In this document: positions 1 through 8,413 of the stretch, piece by piece
Layout of the letters: the number at the start of each line of letters is the position of its first letter
Numbering within the stretch: position 1 is the first letter of the stretch
Origin: Planctomycetota bacterium
GTDB taxonomy: Bacteria; Planctomycetota; OFTM77
Assembly: GCA_029260795.1 (NCBI GenBank)
Contig: JAJDCO010000149.1
Coordinates: 195,814 to 259,813 of the forward strand
Reading direction: 5' to 3'
Length of the DNA stretch: 64,000 nucleotides
Notes under the pieces: generated by a model
Databases searched by the model: none
What the model was told of the DNA's origin: nothing
Seen by the model: the letters and a program-made list of their open reading frames with translations, nothing else
Position numbers and translations under genes: made by a program

Positions 1-124
1 CCGCTCCGATGGTGCGCTGCTCGATGACCGTGCCGTCGGGTCCGATGTCCTCGAACCCATCCCGTTGCCCGAAGGCGCAGGGGATCGTCAGAATCCCGGC
101 TGAGACGATCGCCAAGAGTTTCAT
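1..124 (-). CDS. Secreted protein, N-terminal fragment (runs off window start)
   Basis: Only the first 41 codons are present. The reverse strand reads from an ATG at 124 with AGGAG about 8 bases upstream. The protein begins MKLLAIVSAGILTIPCAFGQ, a typical signal peptide with a short charged start, a hydrophobic core and a likely cleavage after the Ala/Gly-rich end. The next residues are Asp/Gly-rich (RDGFEDIGPDG). The rest lies outside the window, so no function can be given. It lies on the same strand as the lipoprotein gene ending at 612, but a gap of almost 490 bases makes co-transcription uncertain. Confidence 0.7.
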   Translation of the reverse strand, partial: MKLLAIVSAGILTIPCAFGQRDGFEDIGPDGTVIEQRTIGA

Positions 125-611
125 CGAGCTGCTCCTGCTGTCCAAAAAGTGTGGACGGATCTTCCGCCTCGGTTCGCAGCAGCAGGCTGACCTCGGGATG
201 AACCGACCCCGAATGTCATCCGACCGTATCGTCCGCATCCCGGACGAGAGTGAAGGTCGTTGCCTCGATCTCGGGACTGCACCGAAAGTCCAGGCCTCGA
301 GGCGTGCCGCGGTCGGGTCAGCAACGTCGTGGAGGGACGAATCGGATGCTCTCGAGAGCGCGAGGCGAGCGTCGGCTGGGTGGCTTTCAGTGCGGACGAT
401 GGTCGCGGCGCTCAGCGCCAGGGTGTATGCCGCTAAGGGTGGGCGTCGTACTCGAATCCGATCGGATCGAGCCGTCCACCATCACAGGTTCCGGCGATAA
501 TCAGATCAGCGGAGATCGTGAGGCGAGGTGCTCTTTGGGCGAATCGGTCCGTCGAGATCGCATCCCTGGCGCTCTCAGGCTCAGAGATCCTCGATGCGAG
601 ACACGGGGCAT
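125..611. other. Gap with no convincing gene
   Basis: About 490 bases between two leftward genes. Open frames here lack ribosome binding sites and have no recognisable protein sequence. The only structure noted is a perfect 12-bp palindrome, ATCCGATCGGAT, at 456-467. It may hold the promoter of the gene leaving the window on the left. Confidence 0.4.
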
Positions 612-2717
612 TCAGAACTCGGAGAGCACCATGCCCGTCGCATATCGATCGAAGCCGTAGGTCACGGGGGTCTCGAGGATCTGAAGCGCACCGCTCGGCA
701 AGACACCGAAGGCGGCGACCGTGCGCGAGATCGCGTTGACGACGTAGACCAGCTCGCCGCTGCGAGACACGACGATCGAGTTCGGCTGCTGGCCCAGCGT
801 CGAGAAGGGAGAGCCGGGGATCTCGGTCAGCGCGCCATCGGACTCGATCGCAAGCACGGAGACGCTGCCCGAGTTGCGATTGGCAACGTACAGCCAACGA
901 CCATCCGGGCTGACGGCGCTGTCGATCTCACCGCTCCCGCCATGATCGTAAGGCGAGCTCGGGAGGGGCTTCGGGAGCTGAGGGGTCTCGATACGGTAGC
1001 CGTGAATCCCCGTGGAGCCGAAGTCACCTCCGTAGAGCCAGGGTCCGGTCGCGACGGTTGTCATCCCCGTGACCGCACCGAATCCGGCAGACAGCTGCGA
1101 CTCGTGCTCGGGGGCGCCATCGGGTCGGATCCGCATCACCTCGATAGTCGGCCCCGACGAGAACCCGACGAACAGACGTTCGCCGTCCGGCGAGAGAGCC
1201 AGCGAGAACGGTCGTGAGAGCAGCGTGCCGACCGTCGGGCCGATGCGTGCAGCCTCTCCGGTCAGTCGGTCGTAGCTCAGGGTGGCGATCGTTCCGGTTC
1301 CGAAGTTCGCGACGTAGAGCAGAGGGCGCGTCGGGTGCAGCGCCATGGCGGCCGGGAGGGCGTCGCCGGTGTTGAAGCCGATCCAAAGACGCTCGAGCTG
1401 ATCGTCTCCTCGGATCCGAAAGACCGAGACGTCCCGCGATCCGGTATTGGTCACGAACAGGAAGCGCGAGTCGCAGCAGACGCCCACGCTCTCGATGAGC
1501 GTGTCCGCCGAGCCTTGACCCCCGGTCGGATAGGGTGACTCGGGCAGAAGCTTCAGCCGTCCATCGGGCTGAACGCGGAGCGCTGCCACGCGGTTGCCTG
1601 ACGTTCCCGAGACGTTCAAAGCCACGTAGACCGCTCGCGGCGGGAACGGTCCCGGTTGGGTCGTGAACTCCCATTCGAGGCCCTGCGACAACGGCAGGCC
1701 GTCGGTGTCCTGAATCTCTTCCGTGATCGTCACGTGATAGCGCCGGCCGGCGAGCCAGCGTCCCTGACTCGGCAAGAATCTCGCCAGCTCGCGGTCGATC
1801 TCGATCGTCCCCGGCACGACCTGGTCGGCGTCATCCTGGATCGCGAAGGACTGACCGTGGACGGTGCTGGGATCGAGCGCCACCGAGAATCGCACCTCGA
1901 GCCGGGTCTCCAGCGCCACGTCTTCGGCGTCCGGCCTCGGCTGAGTCGACTCGATCCGCATCTCGGGTCGGACCTCGAACGGCCACACGTGATCGACCTC
2001 GAGCTGGTCCCCGTCGATGGCCGCCACACCCGCCCGGATGCGGGCTTCGTACTCGCCACCCAAGGCGAGCGGTTGCTCGGGCGTGAGCAGGAGATCCTTG
2101 CCGACGACCTGCAGTGTCGCAAAGGCGACCGCGCCCCCGAGCCGTCGGACCTCGAGGCTGCGCTCGTGGATGCTCGCCGGGTCGAGCGCACGGCTGAAGC
2201 TCACTCGAATCGTCGCCTCTCGGCTCACGAAGCTCTGTCCTGCCGCGGGTGCGAGCTTGATGATTTGGAAGGGCTCTCGTCGACGCGTGCGAAAGGTGAA
2301 GTGGATGGCATCCGGCAACGGACGCCCCGAGGCGTCTTGGATGGCGGGCGTCAGAACGAGCTCGAAGTCGGTGCTCCACAGCAAGGGCTCGAGGGGCGTG
2401 AGACGAGCAAAGCGGCTTCCGGCGACGACCTGGGCTGCCACGCGCTCGGAGCCTCGCCAGAGCTGGAAGTTCTCGGAGTCGATCGTCTCGGCCCGCATCG
2501 GTTGGGAGAACGTCACCGCCACGATCTGCTCGATCGCGACGTCGTCGGCGTTGGCCGGTGGATCGACCGAGATCACCTCGGCCGTCGAAGCCGAGACCGC
2601 GGCTCCGTGGCCGCTCGAGCTCTTCGAGCAGCCCGGAAGGAGTAGGCCCAGCGTGAGAACGAATCCCCACAGTGGCTTCATTGCTGCGAGCCGCACTCGC
2701 CGGAGGGTGGTCGCCAT
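612..2717 (-). CDS. Lipoprotein with three SbsA-type Ig-like domains and a lactonase-type beta-propeller
   Basis: A 701-residue envelope lipoprotein. The ATG at 2717 is chosen because GAGAGGAG lies 6-8 bases upstream; an in-frame start 30 bases earlier has no such site. A lipobox (LLPGC, Cys30) ends the signal peptide. Residues about 50-350 hold three Ig-like repeats of the Big_5/SbsA kind, each opening with a P-x-x-x-A-x-D-V-A-like turn and containing an F-S-x-x-(L/M)-D/R strand. The rest resembles the seven-bladed 6-phosphogluconolactonase/YncE propeller, with repeated blade ends such as LYVANFGTGTIATLSYD and SPDGRWLYVANRNSGSV. Secreted planctomycete propellers of this type are usually of unknown substrate, so enzymatic lactonase activity is not implied. 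It is divergent from the MarR gene and has its own promoter. Confidence 0.85.
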   Translation of the reverse strand: MATTLRRVRLAAMKPLWGFVLTLGLLLPGCSKSSSGHGAAVSASTAEVISVDPPANADDVAIEQIVAVTFSQPMRAETIDSENFQLWRGSERVAAQVVAGSRFARLTPLEPLLWSTDFELVLTPAIQDASGRPLPDAIHFTFRTRRREPFQIIKLAPAAGQSFVSREATIRVSFSRALDPASIHERSLEVRRLGGAVAFATLQVVGKDLLLTPEQPLALGGEYEARIRAGVAAIDGDQLEVDHVWPFEVRPEMRIESTQPRPDAEDVALETRLEVRFSVALDPSTVHGQSFAIQDDADQVVPGTIEIDRELARFLPSQGRWLAGRRYHVTITEEIQDTDGLPLSQGLEWEFTTQPGPFPPRAVYVALNVSGTSGNRVAALRVQPDGRLKLLPESPYPTGGQGSADTLIESVGVCCDSRFLFVTNTGSRDVSVFRIRGDDQLERLWIGFNTGDALPAAMALHPTRPLLYVANFGTGTIATLSYDRLTGEAARIGPTVGTLLSRPFSLALSPDGERLFVGFSSGPTIEVMRIRPDGAPEHESQLSAGFGAVTGMTTVATGPWLYGGDFGSTGIHGYRIETPQLPKPLPSSPYDHGGSGEIDSAVSPDGRWLYVANRNSGSVSVLAIESDGALTEIPGSPFSTLGQQPNSIVVSRSGELVYVVNAISRTVAAFGVLPSGALQILETPVTYGFDRYATGMVLSEF

Positions 2718-2776
2718 GATCGACTCCTCTCGAGGACGCGAGGGCACCGCCGCGGCTCGGTTCCTTCACTCTGCCA

Positions 2777-2805
2777 ATCAGACGCCGACCGCGAGCACTT
2801 GTCAA
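2777..2805 (-). promoter_or_regulatory. Sigma-70-like promoter for the Ig-like/propeller lipoprotein gene
   Basis: On the reverse strand a consensus -35 box TTGACA (2800-2805) is followed, after exactly 17 bases, by TCTGAT (2777-2782), four of six matches to TATAAT. Predicted transcription starts near 2770, about 50 bases before the ATG at 2717. The site sits in the divergent gap shared with the MarR gene. Confidence 0.55.
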
Positions 2806-2911
2806 CGGCACACCCATTTGCCGGCCTTGCCGTTCGCGGCTCGAGCTCGACTCGAGGCGCGAAGATTGCATCGGGGTTGACGATGAATCGGAGCCTGCGT
2901 AGACCGAAGCC

Positions 2912-3385
2912 ATGGATGCCGAACATGCCGCTCACCAGTTCGTGGCGCTCTTTCACCAGCTCTTCCTGCGCTTCCACTCGCGCGACGATCCGGGGGACTA
3001 TCTACCGTCGCCGGAGACGATCGCGATCCTCGAGCACCTGGCGCGCACCGGGCCGTTGACGGTGGGCGAGGCGGCTCGGCACTTTCGCCGGTCGCAGTCG
3101 ACGATCAGCGAGATCGTCGCTCGCCTCGAGTCACGTGGCCTCCTCGAGCGCATGGCGGACCGCCGAGACCGTCGCCGCACGCTGGTCTGGCTGACGGCCG
3201 AAGGACAGCGCGTTCTGGCCAAGGCACAGCGCGTTCTCGATTTTCAACGCCTGAAGACCGCTTGGGCAAGCTGGGAGCCGACCCGGCGGTCGGAGCTTCT
3301 CGAACGTCTCGAGGAGCTGCTACAGCCGGGTCCCCTCGACCCGCTCTCGAACCGAAAGGACGACGATCATGGCGATTCAATGTGA
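2912..3385 (+). CDS. MarR-family transcriptional regulator
   Basis: 157 residues, the usual MarR length. The winged helix-turn-helix lies at about residues 35-110: LTVGEAARHFRRSQSTISEI is the helix-turn-helix, followed by the wing with the family's basic D-R-R-D-R-R-R turn and LTAEG. MarR proteins bind as dimers to palindromes and often repress a divergent gene. Two CTCGAG hexamers, at 2840-2845 and 2851-2856, lie upstream and could be an operator, which is inference. The start has only a weak ribosome site. Its last 17 bases overlap the start of the zinc-ribbon gene, so the two are translationally coupled. Confidence 0.85.
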   Translation: MDAEHAAHQFVALFHQLFLRFHSRDDPGDYLPSPETIAILEHLARTGPLTVGEAARHFRRSQSTISEIVARLESRGLLERMADRRDRRRTLVWLTAEGQRVLAKAQRVLDFQRLKTAWASWEPTRRSELLERLEELLQPGPLDPLSNRKDDDHGDSM

Positions 3386-3614
3386 GAGCTGCAGCATGAC
3401 GATCGAGTCGGGGCCGTATTGCCAGTACTGCTCGGACGACTCCGGAGCGCTGCTTCCATTCTCGGAGACGGTGGCGCGCTTTCAGCAGTGGGCGCAGAAG
3501 AACGAGCCCGAGATCGAGGACGGGGCAGCAAGACGCAAGACGCTCGAGTTCATGTCGACGATGCCGGCCTGGTCCCAGAATCCTGAGCTCCGAGCGGCGT
3601 TGGCCGAGAGGTGA
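3369..3614 (+). CDS. Small zinc-ribbon protein
   Basis: 81 residues. Two CxxC knuckles (Cys5/Cys8 and Cys18/Cys21) form a short zinc ribbon, C-E-S-C then Y-C-Q-Y-C, followed by an acidic helical tail. The pattern matches the small 'putative zinc ribbon' family (Zn_ribbon_2 type), in which the ribbon is often followed by a short domain. AAAGGACG precedes the ATG. The start lies inside the upstream MarR gene, overlapping it by 17 bases in another frame. The pairing suggests that the small protein works with or is controlled by the regulator, but its role is unknown. Confidence 0.75.
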   Translation: MAIQCESCSMTIESGPYCQYCSDDSGALLPFSETVARFQQWAQKNEPEIEDGAARRKTLEFMSTMPAWSQNPELRAALAER

Positions 3615-3685
3615 TTCCGGGCCGCCGACCCGAGAGCCGCCACCGCTGGGGCCTGAGGCAGCCCCGGTCTTCAGGTCGGGCCGTG

Positions 3686-3717
3686 GTTGTCCTGTCCCGG
3701 TGCTCCGAAGGGACAAC
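3686..3717. terminator. Possible bidirectional hairpin between convergent genes
   Basis: GTTGTCC (3686-3692) is repeated in inverse as GGACAAC (3711-3717); an alternative inner stem pairs TGTCCC (3693-3698) with GGGACA (3710-3715). It lies in the 158-base gap where the zinc-ribbon gene and the MBL hydrolase gene converge. There is no U-tract, so the terminator role is tentative. Confidence 0.3.
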
Positions 3718-3772
3718 ATCATCCAGCCCCAGGGTCGACCGGCGTGCTACGCCGGTCATCCCTGGAGTATCC

Positions 3773-4687
3773 TCAACGTTTGCGGGTCATCCCATCGTAG
3801 ACGATGCCCACGAATCGCTCGGGAGCGAGGAAGCCCTTGCCCCACGCCTCATCGAACTCCTGCGTCGGGCGGGCGGCGATGACCTCATCGCGAGACTTGC
3901 CGGCCTGGATGAGTGCATGCATGCGTTGCGACACGGTGGCAAGCATGTCGCGAAAGCGCTGTAGGTCCTCGCGCCCGCCGACCGGTCCGTGCCCGGGAAT
4001 GAGGCGAGTGTCCGAGTCGATCCGCTCGAGGATCCGTGTGGCGGAGCGGACCATGCCATCGATGTGGCCGCCGCTGTTCGGGTCGATGAACGGGTACAGG
4101 CCGTTGAAGAACGTGTCGCCGAGGTGCAGCACGTTGGCCTTCTTGAAGTGGATGATCGCGTCACCGTCGGTATGCGCCGGATCGACGTGGAAGACCTCGA
4201 TCTCGTCACCGTTCCAGTGGAAGGTCACCTCTTCAGTGAAGGTGATGGTCGGCAGGGCTCCGTCCGGGGACGGGGGCGTGGGGCGTGGTGAGAAGCTCGA
4301 GCCTTGCTCGCTGCTCAGGCGGGCTCGCACGTTGTCGTGCGCGACGATCGTCGCTCCGGCTCGGCCCAGGTTCTCGTTGCCGCCGGTATGGTCACCGTGG
4401 AAGTGGGTATTGACCACCCAGCGCACGGGCTTGTCGGACAGCTTCTTCACGCTCGCCAGAATCTTCTCCGTGAGCGGCGCGAACTGATCGTCGATCATCA
4501 GCACCCCATCGTCGCCGATCGAGACACCGATGTTGCCGCCTTGACCGAAGAGGACGTGGACGTGCTCGGCGACCTTCTCGGCTCGTATCGTGACCTGGCT
4601 CGCGTCCTGCGTGACGAACGAGAGGGCGACCAGTACCGAGAGCGCGAGGCCGAGTCGGCCCAAGGACTGGAGTGAGAGGAGGGACAT
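3773..4687 (-). CDS. Exported MBL-fold metallo-hydrolase
   Basis: 304 residues from the ATG at 4687, which has GGAG 7 bases upstream; an in-frame TTG 18 bases earlier lacks a good site. A signal peptide covers residues 1 to about 26. The metallo-beta-lactamase signature THFHGDHTGG (HxHxDH at 95-100) binds the two metals; further metal ligands are in DPAHTDGD, LHLGDTFFNG and IPGHGPV. The fold and order match periplasmic MBL hydrolases related to quinoprotein-relay SoxH/subclass-B-like proteins rather than true resistance enzymes. Substrate unknown. It is convergent with the MarR-zinc-ribbon pair. Confidence 0.85.
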   Translation of the reverse strand: MSLLSLQSLGRLGLALSVLVALSFVTQDASQVTIRAEKVAEHVHVLFGQGGNIGVSIGDDGVLMIDDQFAPLTEKILASVKKLSDKPVRWVVNTHFHGDHTGGNENLGRAGATIVAHDNVRARLSSEQGSSFSPRPTPPSPDGALPTITFTEEVTFHWNGDEIEVFHVDPAHTDGDAIIHFKKANVLHLGDTFFNGLYPFIDPNSGGHIDGMVRSATRILERIDSDTRLIPGHGPVGGREDLQRFRDMLATVSQRMHALIQAGKSRDEVIAARPTQEFDEAWGKGFLAPERFVGIVYDGMTRKR

Positions 4688-4882
4688 CGGCGTCTCCAAT
4701 GACAAGGGCTCGAAAAGTTTGCGGCTCGACAGTCTGGGTGAGGAGCCCCTCGGTCGTCAACGCTCGCGATTCTCGCTGGAGGTCAGACTCCGGCAGCGAG
4801 GGGGAGAGATCTTCGAGCCCCTGACCTAGAATGTTGCCCGCGCTTGCCTGCCGGAGATTCCCAACACCGAAAGAGGTTGTCG

Positions 4883-5548
4883 ATGGTCCGGATCGGCCTG
4901 TACTTCGATTTCGTCTCTCCCTACGCCTGGCTCGGTCTCGAGCGTGCCTGGCGTCTCGCGCGCGACTCCGACTGGACGTGGGAGCTTCATCCAGTCGTCT
5001 ACGCGAAGCTGCTCGAGGCGACCGGTTTGACGGGACCGGCCGAGACCGAGCTGAAGCGACGGCACTTGTTCTGGGACGTGGCGAGGCAGGCCGCGCGGCT
5101 TCAGCTGACGTTTCAGGGGCCGCCCGCCCATCCATTCCGGTCGCTGGACGCGCTGCGGACGCAGATGGTCTTTCGAGACCATCCGCGCGCTCTCGAGCTG
5201 GCGGCCGCCCTCGCGCGGGCTGCTTGGTCGGAGGGTCGGGATCTGACGGATCCGGTGGTGCTCGAGGCGATCGTGTCCGAGGTCGGCCTCGAGGAGAGCG
5301 GCTGGACCGCGCGCCTCGGCGACCCCGCTATCAAGGACGCGCTGCGGAGAAGCACCGCGTCGGCACTCGAGGTCGGCGTCTTCGGAGTTCCGACCTTCGA
5401 GTGGCAAGGCGAGCTCTTCTGGGGGCAAGATCGGATCGAGGACCTCGAGGCACGCGTGTCGGGGGAGCTGAGGATCGACGCTCGAGCCGTCTCGGAGATG
5501 CTGGCGCGGCCCCGTGGCTCGGAGCGCCGTCTTCGGGGCCGTGGGTGA
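4883..5548 (+). CDS. DsbA-family 2-hydroxychromene-2-carboxylate isomerase-like protein
   Basis: 221 residues from the ATG at 4883 (AAGAGG 7 bases upstream). The N-terminus, YFDFVSPYAWLGLERA, has Ser12 where kappa-class GST/HCCA isomerases place the catalytic serine, and the C-terminal signature GVFGVPTFEWQGELFWGQDR is diagnostic of this thioredoxin-fold family. Family members isomerise glutathione adducts in aromatic degradation (NahD), but many genomes without such pathways carry homologues, and no aromatic-degradation gene is nearby. A TAGAAT hexamer at 4827-4832 may be a -10 element, though no -35 is evident. Confidence 0.85.
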   Translation: MVRIGLYFDFVSPYAWLGLERAWRLARDSDWTWELHPVVYAKLLEATGLTGPAETELKRRHLFWDVARQAARLQLTFQGPPAHPFRSLDALRTQMVFRDHPRALELAAALARAAWSEGRDLTDPVVLEAIVSEVGLEESGWTARLGDPAIKDALRRSTASALEVGVFGVPTFEWQGELFWGQDRIEDLEARVSGELRIDARAVSEMLARPRGSERRLRGRG

Positions 5549-5691
5549 GCTCGGCCGTCACGAGCCCGGAGGAGAGCGGTACGCTCAGAGATCCCAATCG
5601 AGAGGGGTCGAAACCGATACCTCAGGTCAGCATCCCAACCGCCACGCTCCGGCGGCAGGAGCATTCCACCAGCCAAAAGGGACTCATATCG

Positions 5692-6180
5692 ATGCGAAAG
5701 ATCGTCGCCTTGACGCTCCTCGCCGTCATCGGCGGCTGCTCGAATCCGGGCCTGCCCCGACTGCGCAGCGCTCGGCTTCAACCGATGGCGACGCCGAAAG
5801 CCGAGCTCCTGGTCATCCGCGACGACGGTGTCGTCGGAGTCGGCGAACGTCGGATCAATCACCTTGGCTCGATCGTCTTTCTCAACGAGGCCAATGACGG
5901 CCCGGTGACCGTCACGATCCGAGGCGACTTCTCGTTTCGCTCGATGGGCGACTTCCCCGACGGCACCTTCTGCTTGACCGTGTGCGGAGTTCGTTTCGAG
6001 GCGGCCGGCGCGACGACTCCGGTGCCCATTCCTCCGGGCGGCATCGCGAGCACGTGCCTCGGCTATCCGGGACATTATCGCTATGTCGTTCGCGTCGGCG
6101 ATCAGGAGTATCCAGGCGAGCTCTGGGTCGAGGAAGAGGGCAATCCCCATCCGGCATTCAGCGAGGTCTCGGGATCATGA
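5692..6180 (+). CDS. Lipoprotein with a possible degenerate cupredoxin fold
   Basis: 162 residues. The signal peptide ends in the lipobox IGGC with Cys16. The C-terminal half reads as a beta-rich domain with a cupredoxin-like last loop, TCLGYPGHYRYVVRVGDQEY, followed by PGELWVEEE. A Cys and a His are present there, but the usual C-x(n)-H-x(n)-M order is not clear, so copper binding is doubtful. AAGGGA precedes the start. The stop codon overlaps the next ATG (ATGA), which makes this the first gene of a three-lipoprotein set. Function unknown. Confidence 0.65.
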   Translation: MRKIVALTLLAVIGGCSNPGLPRLRSARLQPMATPKAELLVIRDDGVVGVGERRINHLGSIVFLNEANDGPVTVTIRGDFSFRSMGDFPDGTFCLTVCGVRFEAAGATTPVPIPPGGIASTCLGYPGHYRYVVRVGDQEYPGELWVEEEGNPHPAFSEVSGS

Positions 6181-7412
6181 AGCGGACAGAATCCCGGCGA
6201 CGGCTGTCCCTCGGAGCCGACAGGTTGCTCGGGCCCGGGGCGCTTGCTTTCGCCCTCGTTCTCTCTTCGCTCCTCGTCTTGGTGAGCTGCGGTGTCACTC
6301 ACGAGCTCGATCGCGAGGCATTCGAAGAGGTGCGGCCGAGACGCATCGCGGTGTTGCCCTTCTACTCGACCGAGCCCAATGAGCGAGACATCGAGCGAGC
6401 ACTCTATGCGCGAGAGGTGTTTCAGGAGCAGCTCACGATCTTGCCATTCGCGTTCTTGGAGACCGTGGTCGTCGATGCTCGCCTGAAGCACTCCGGCTTG
6501 GAGCTTCAGCAGGCGGCGCATGTCTGGGAGCCGGAGCGTCTCGAGGTGCTCGGCGTCGACGCCGTCTTGATCGGTGAGATCGATCCCTACTCGGCTACCG
6601 ACTTTGGATTGTTCTCGAAGGAAGGGCTCTCGGGGCGCTTTCAGCTCGTGAGCGTTCCGACCGGTCGCCGGCTCTGGCAGGCGGAGTACTCTCTCAACAA
6701 CTTCGGAGGCCTGCTGCTCGGCTCCGGACAGGTGATTCGCGAGATCCGGCGCTTTGCGAACTCGAGCGACGAGATCTACATCGCCGCCGTCGACGAGTTC
6801 ACGGCCGACGTCGTCGCGGTGTTTCCAAGCGATGCGGTAAAGGAGGACTGGCAGACCGAGTCGCTCGAGATCCGGAGCTTCGAGGTGACGCCGTCGCGTC
6901 AGGGAACTCTGAGAACGGGCGACTCCTTCGAGCTGCGCCTCGAAGGAACGACCGGCATGCGAGTGTCGGCTCGCTGCGGACCGTTCCACAAGATTCCGCT
7001 GTTCGAGGTCGAGCCCGGTCGCTACGTCGGCTCACACATTGTCGTTCGTGGAGAGCAGTTCACCATGAGTGACTTCGAGGCCGTGCTGTCTTCCCCGTTC
7101 GGTGGCGTGATCATGGAGACCGTGAGCGCCGCGGCACCGATCCAAGCCGACTCGCGGCCGCCCGCGATACGGAGCGTGACCGCCAGCGCGGATGGCCAGC
7201 GCATCGAGTTCGACCTCGAGGAGCCCCGGGACGCCGTCAAGTTCGTGCTCGAGACTCGCTCGGGAACCTGGCGTGAGGGGAGCTCGCCTACCTTTGATCT
7301 TTCCGATGGCGAGCAGCCCTCCGAGCCGCTTTTCGGCTATGTCATCGACGCCGTCGGCAATCGCAGTCGATCGATTCCGGTCGGTAGCACGAAGAAGGGA
7401 GAGGAGTCATGA
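6177..7412 (+). CDS. GNA1162/DUF799-like lipoprotein (first of a pair)
   Basis: 411 residues with a long N-terminal signal segment and lipobox VSCG (Cys38). After it comes the alpha/beta core typical of the GNA1162/DUF799 group: PRRIAVLPFYSTEP, then LETVVVDARLKHSGL and VLGVDAVLIGEIDPY. These proteins are outer-membrane lipoproteins thought to help assemble envelope complexes. A C-terminal beta-rich region of about 170 residues is extra compared with the short family members. It starts within the stop of the upstream lipoprotein and ends within the start of its paralogue (both ATGA), so the three are translated together. Confidence 0.75.
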   Translation: MKRTESRRRLSLGADRLLGPGALAFALVLSSLLVLVSCGVTHELDREAFEEVRPRRIAVLPFYSTEPNERDIERALYAREVFQEQLTILPFAFLETVVVDARLKHSGLELQQAAHVWEPERLEVLGVDAVLIGEIDPYSATDFGLFSKEGLSGRFQLVSVPTGRRLWQAEYSLNNFGGLLLGSGQVIREIRRFANSSDEIYIAAVDEFTADVVAVFPSDAVKEDWQTESLEIRSFEVTPSRQGTLRTGDSFELRLEGTTGMRVSARCGPFHKIPLFEVEPGRYVGSHIVVRGEQFTMSDFEAVLSSPFGGVIMETVSAAAPIQADSRPPAIRSVTASADGQRIEFDLEEPRDAVKFVLETRSGTWREGSSPTFDLSDGEQPSEPLFGYVIDAVGNRSRSIPVGSTKKGEES

Positions 7413-8410
7413 GCCGGTTCTCACCCGCCGTCGTCGCCCTCGCGTTCTTGCTGGTCGGTCTGGGCTGCAGCAGCAGCAGCACCTACCGAGCACCTGAGTT
7501 CAACCCCGTCGCGAATCGGCGAGTTGCGGTCTTGCCCTTCGTGCCCACCTACGATGGCCGCAACCTGCCCACCAGCGTCGTGGACGACATTCCGTTGGTC
7601 GGCGAACGAGTTCGCACCGGTGAGGACTATCTGCGGCGCGCCTTCATCGCGCGCCTGAGCCGCGGCGCCTTCGACATCGTCGAGACCGGCTACGTCGACA
7701 CTCGCCTGACGCACGCCGGTCTGTTCGCCGATCAGGCGTTTCGTGACGCGTCCGTCCAAGAGCTCGGTCAGCTCCTCTCCGTCGACGCGGTCATTTTCGG
7801 CGAAGTGACCGAGTGGGACGTCACGTATCTCGGGCTGGAGACGCGGCACTCGGTCGAGGCCAACGTCCAGATGATCGACGTCGACCGCGGCGAGGTGCTG
7901 GTCTCGGCCACGGTCGGTGAGGAGGATGGGGGAGGCTTGTCGGGTGGACCGACCGGATTCACCGACCTCGCCGTTCAGCCGATCTTGGCCTTGTCTTCGG
8001 CCAACTTGATCAAGCTGGGACGCAAGGTGGCCAATGGACTCGCGAGCCCATTCCTACCCAGTGAGATGGACATCGACGACGCCGAGATGCGGGCGCCGTT
8101 CCTGCTCTTCGCCACTCATGATCAGCCCGCGGGCCGAGCGCTGGAACCGGGCCAGGTTCTCACCGTCGCTGCACAGGGCGCCGCCGGCATGCGAGCCGAG
8201 TGGGTGTTCGGTACGGAGGGTGTTCGAGGCTCGATGTCCGAGGTCGAGGCGGGAGTTTACGTCGGCAAGATCGCGATTCCGCGTGGCTTGGTGCTGCGCG
8301 AGGAGATCTTGTCGGTGGAGCTGGCGAATGCGAGGGGATACCGGTCCCGCCAGACGGTGGCTCACAAGCCGCTGAACACGACGACGACGTCGTCGACGAG
8401 CCAGGAGTGA
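7409..8410 (+). CDS. GNA1162/DUF799-like lipoprotein (second of a pair)
   Basis: 333 residues, lipobox GLGC (Cys20). The core parallels its upstream neighbour: NRRVAVLPFVPTYDG, then ETGYVDTRLTHAGL and LLSVDAVIFGEVTEW, so the two arose by tandem duplication and have diverged. A C-terminal beta domain of about 100 residues ends in a Thr/Ser-rich tail. Coupled by a 4-base overlap to the previous gene. The hydrolase-OsmC gene follows after three bases and may be in the same transcript. Confidence 0.75.
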   Translation: MSRFSPAVVALAFLLVGLGCSSSSTYRAPEFNPVANRRVAVLPFVPTYDGRNLPTSVVDDIPLVGERVRTGEDYLRRAFIARLSRGAFDIVETGYVDTRLTHAGLFADQAFRDASVQELGQLLSVDAVIFGEVTEWDVTYLGLETRHSVEANVQMIDVDRGEVLVSATVGEEDGGGLSGGPTGFTDLAVQPILALSSANLIKLGRKVANGLASPFLPSEMDIDDAEMRAPFLLFATHDQPAGRALEPGQVLTVAAQGAAGMRAEWVFGTEGVRGSMSEVEAGVYVGKIAIPRGLVLREEILSVELANARGYRSRQTVAHKPLNTTTTSSTSQE

Positions 8411-8413
8411 GAT

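Noticed and set aside
9-500. Plus-strand open frame at the start of the window
   Set aside because: No ribosome site, no recognisable features; it is antisense to the credible secreted-protein start at 124.
433-897. Minus-strand open frame overlapping the lipoprotein gene
   Set aside because: Overlaps the propeller gene in another frame and lacks features of a protein.
3773-4687. MBL protein as an antibiotic beta-lactamase
   Set aside because: HxHxDH alone defines the superfamily; no class-B-specific signature was recognised and the context is not that of a resistance gene.
4827-4832. TAGAAT as a promoter of the DsbA-family gene
   Set aside because: Good -10 match, but no -35 at a normal spacing; mentioned only in the gene entry.
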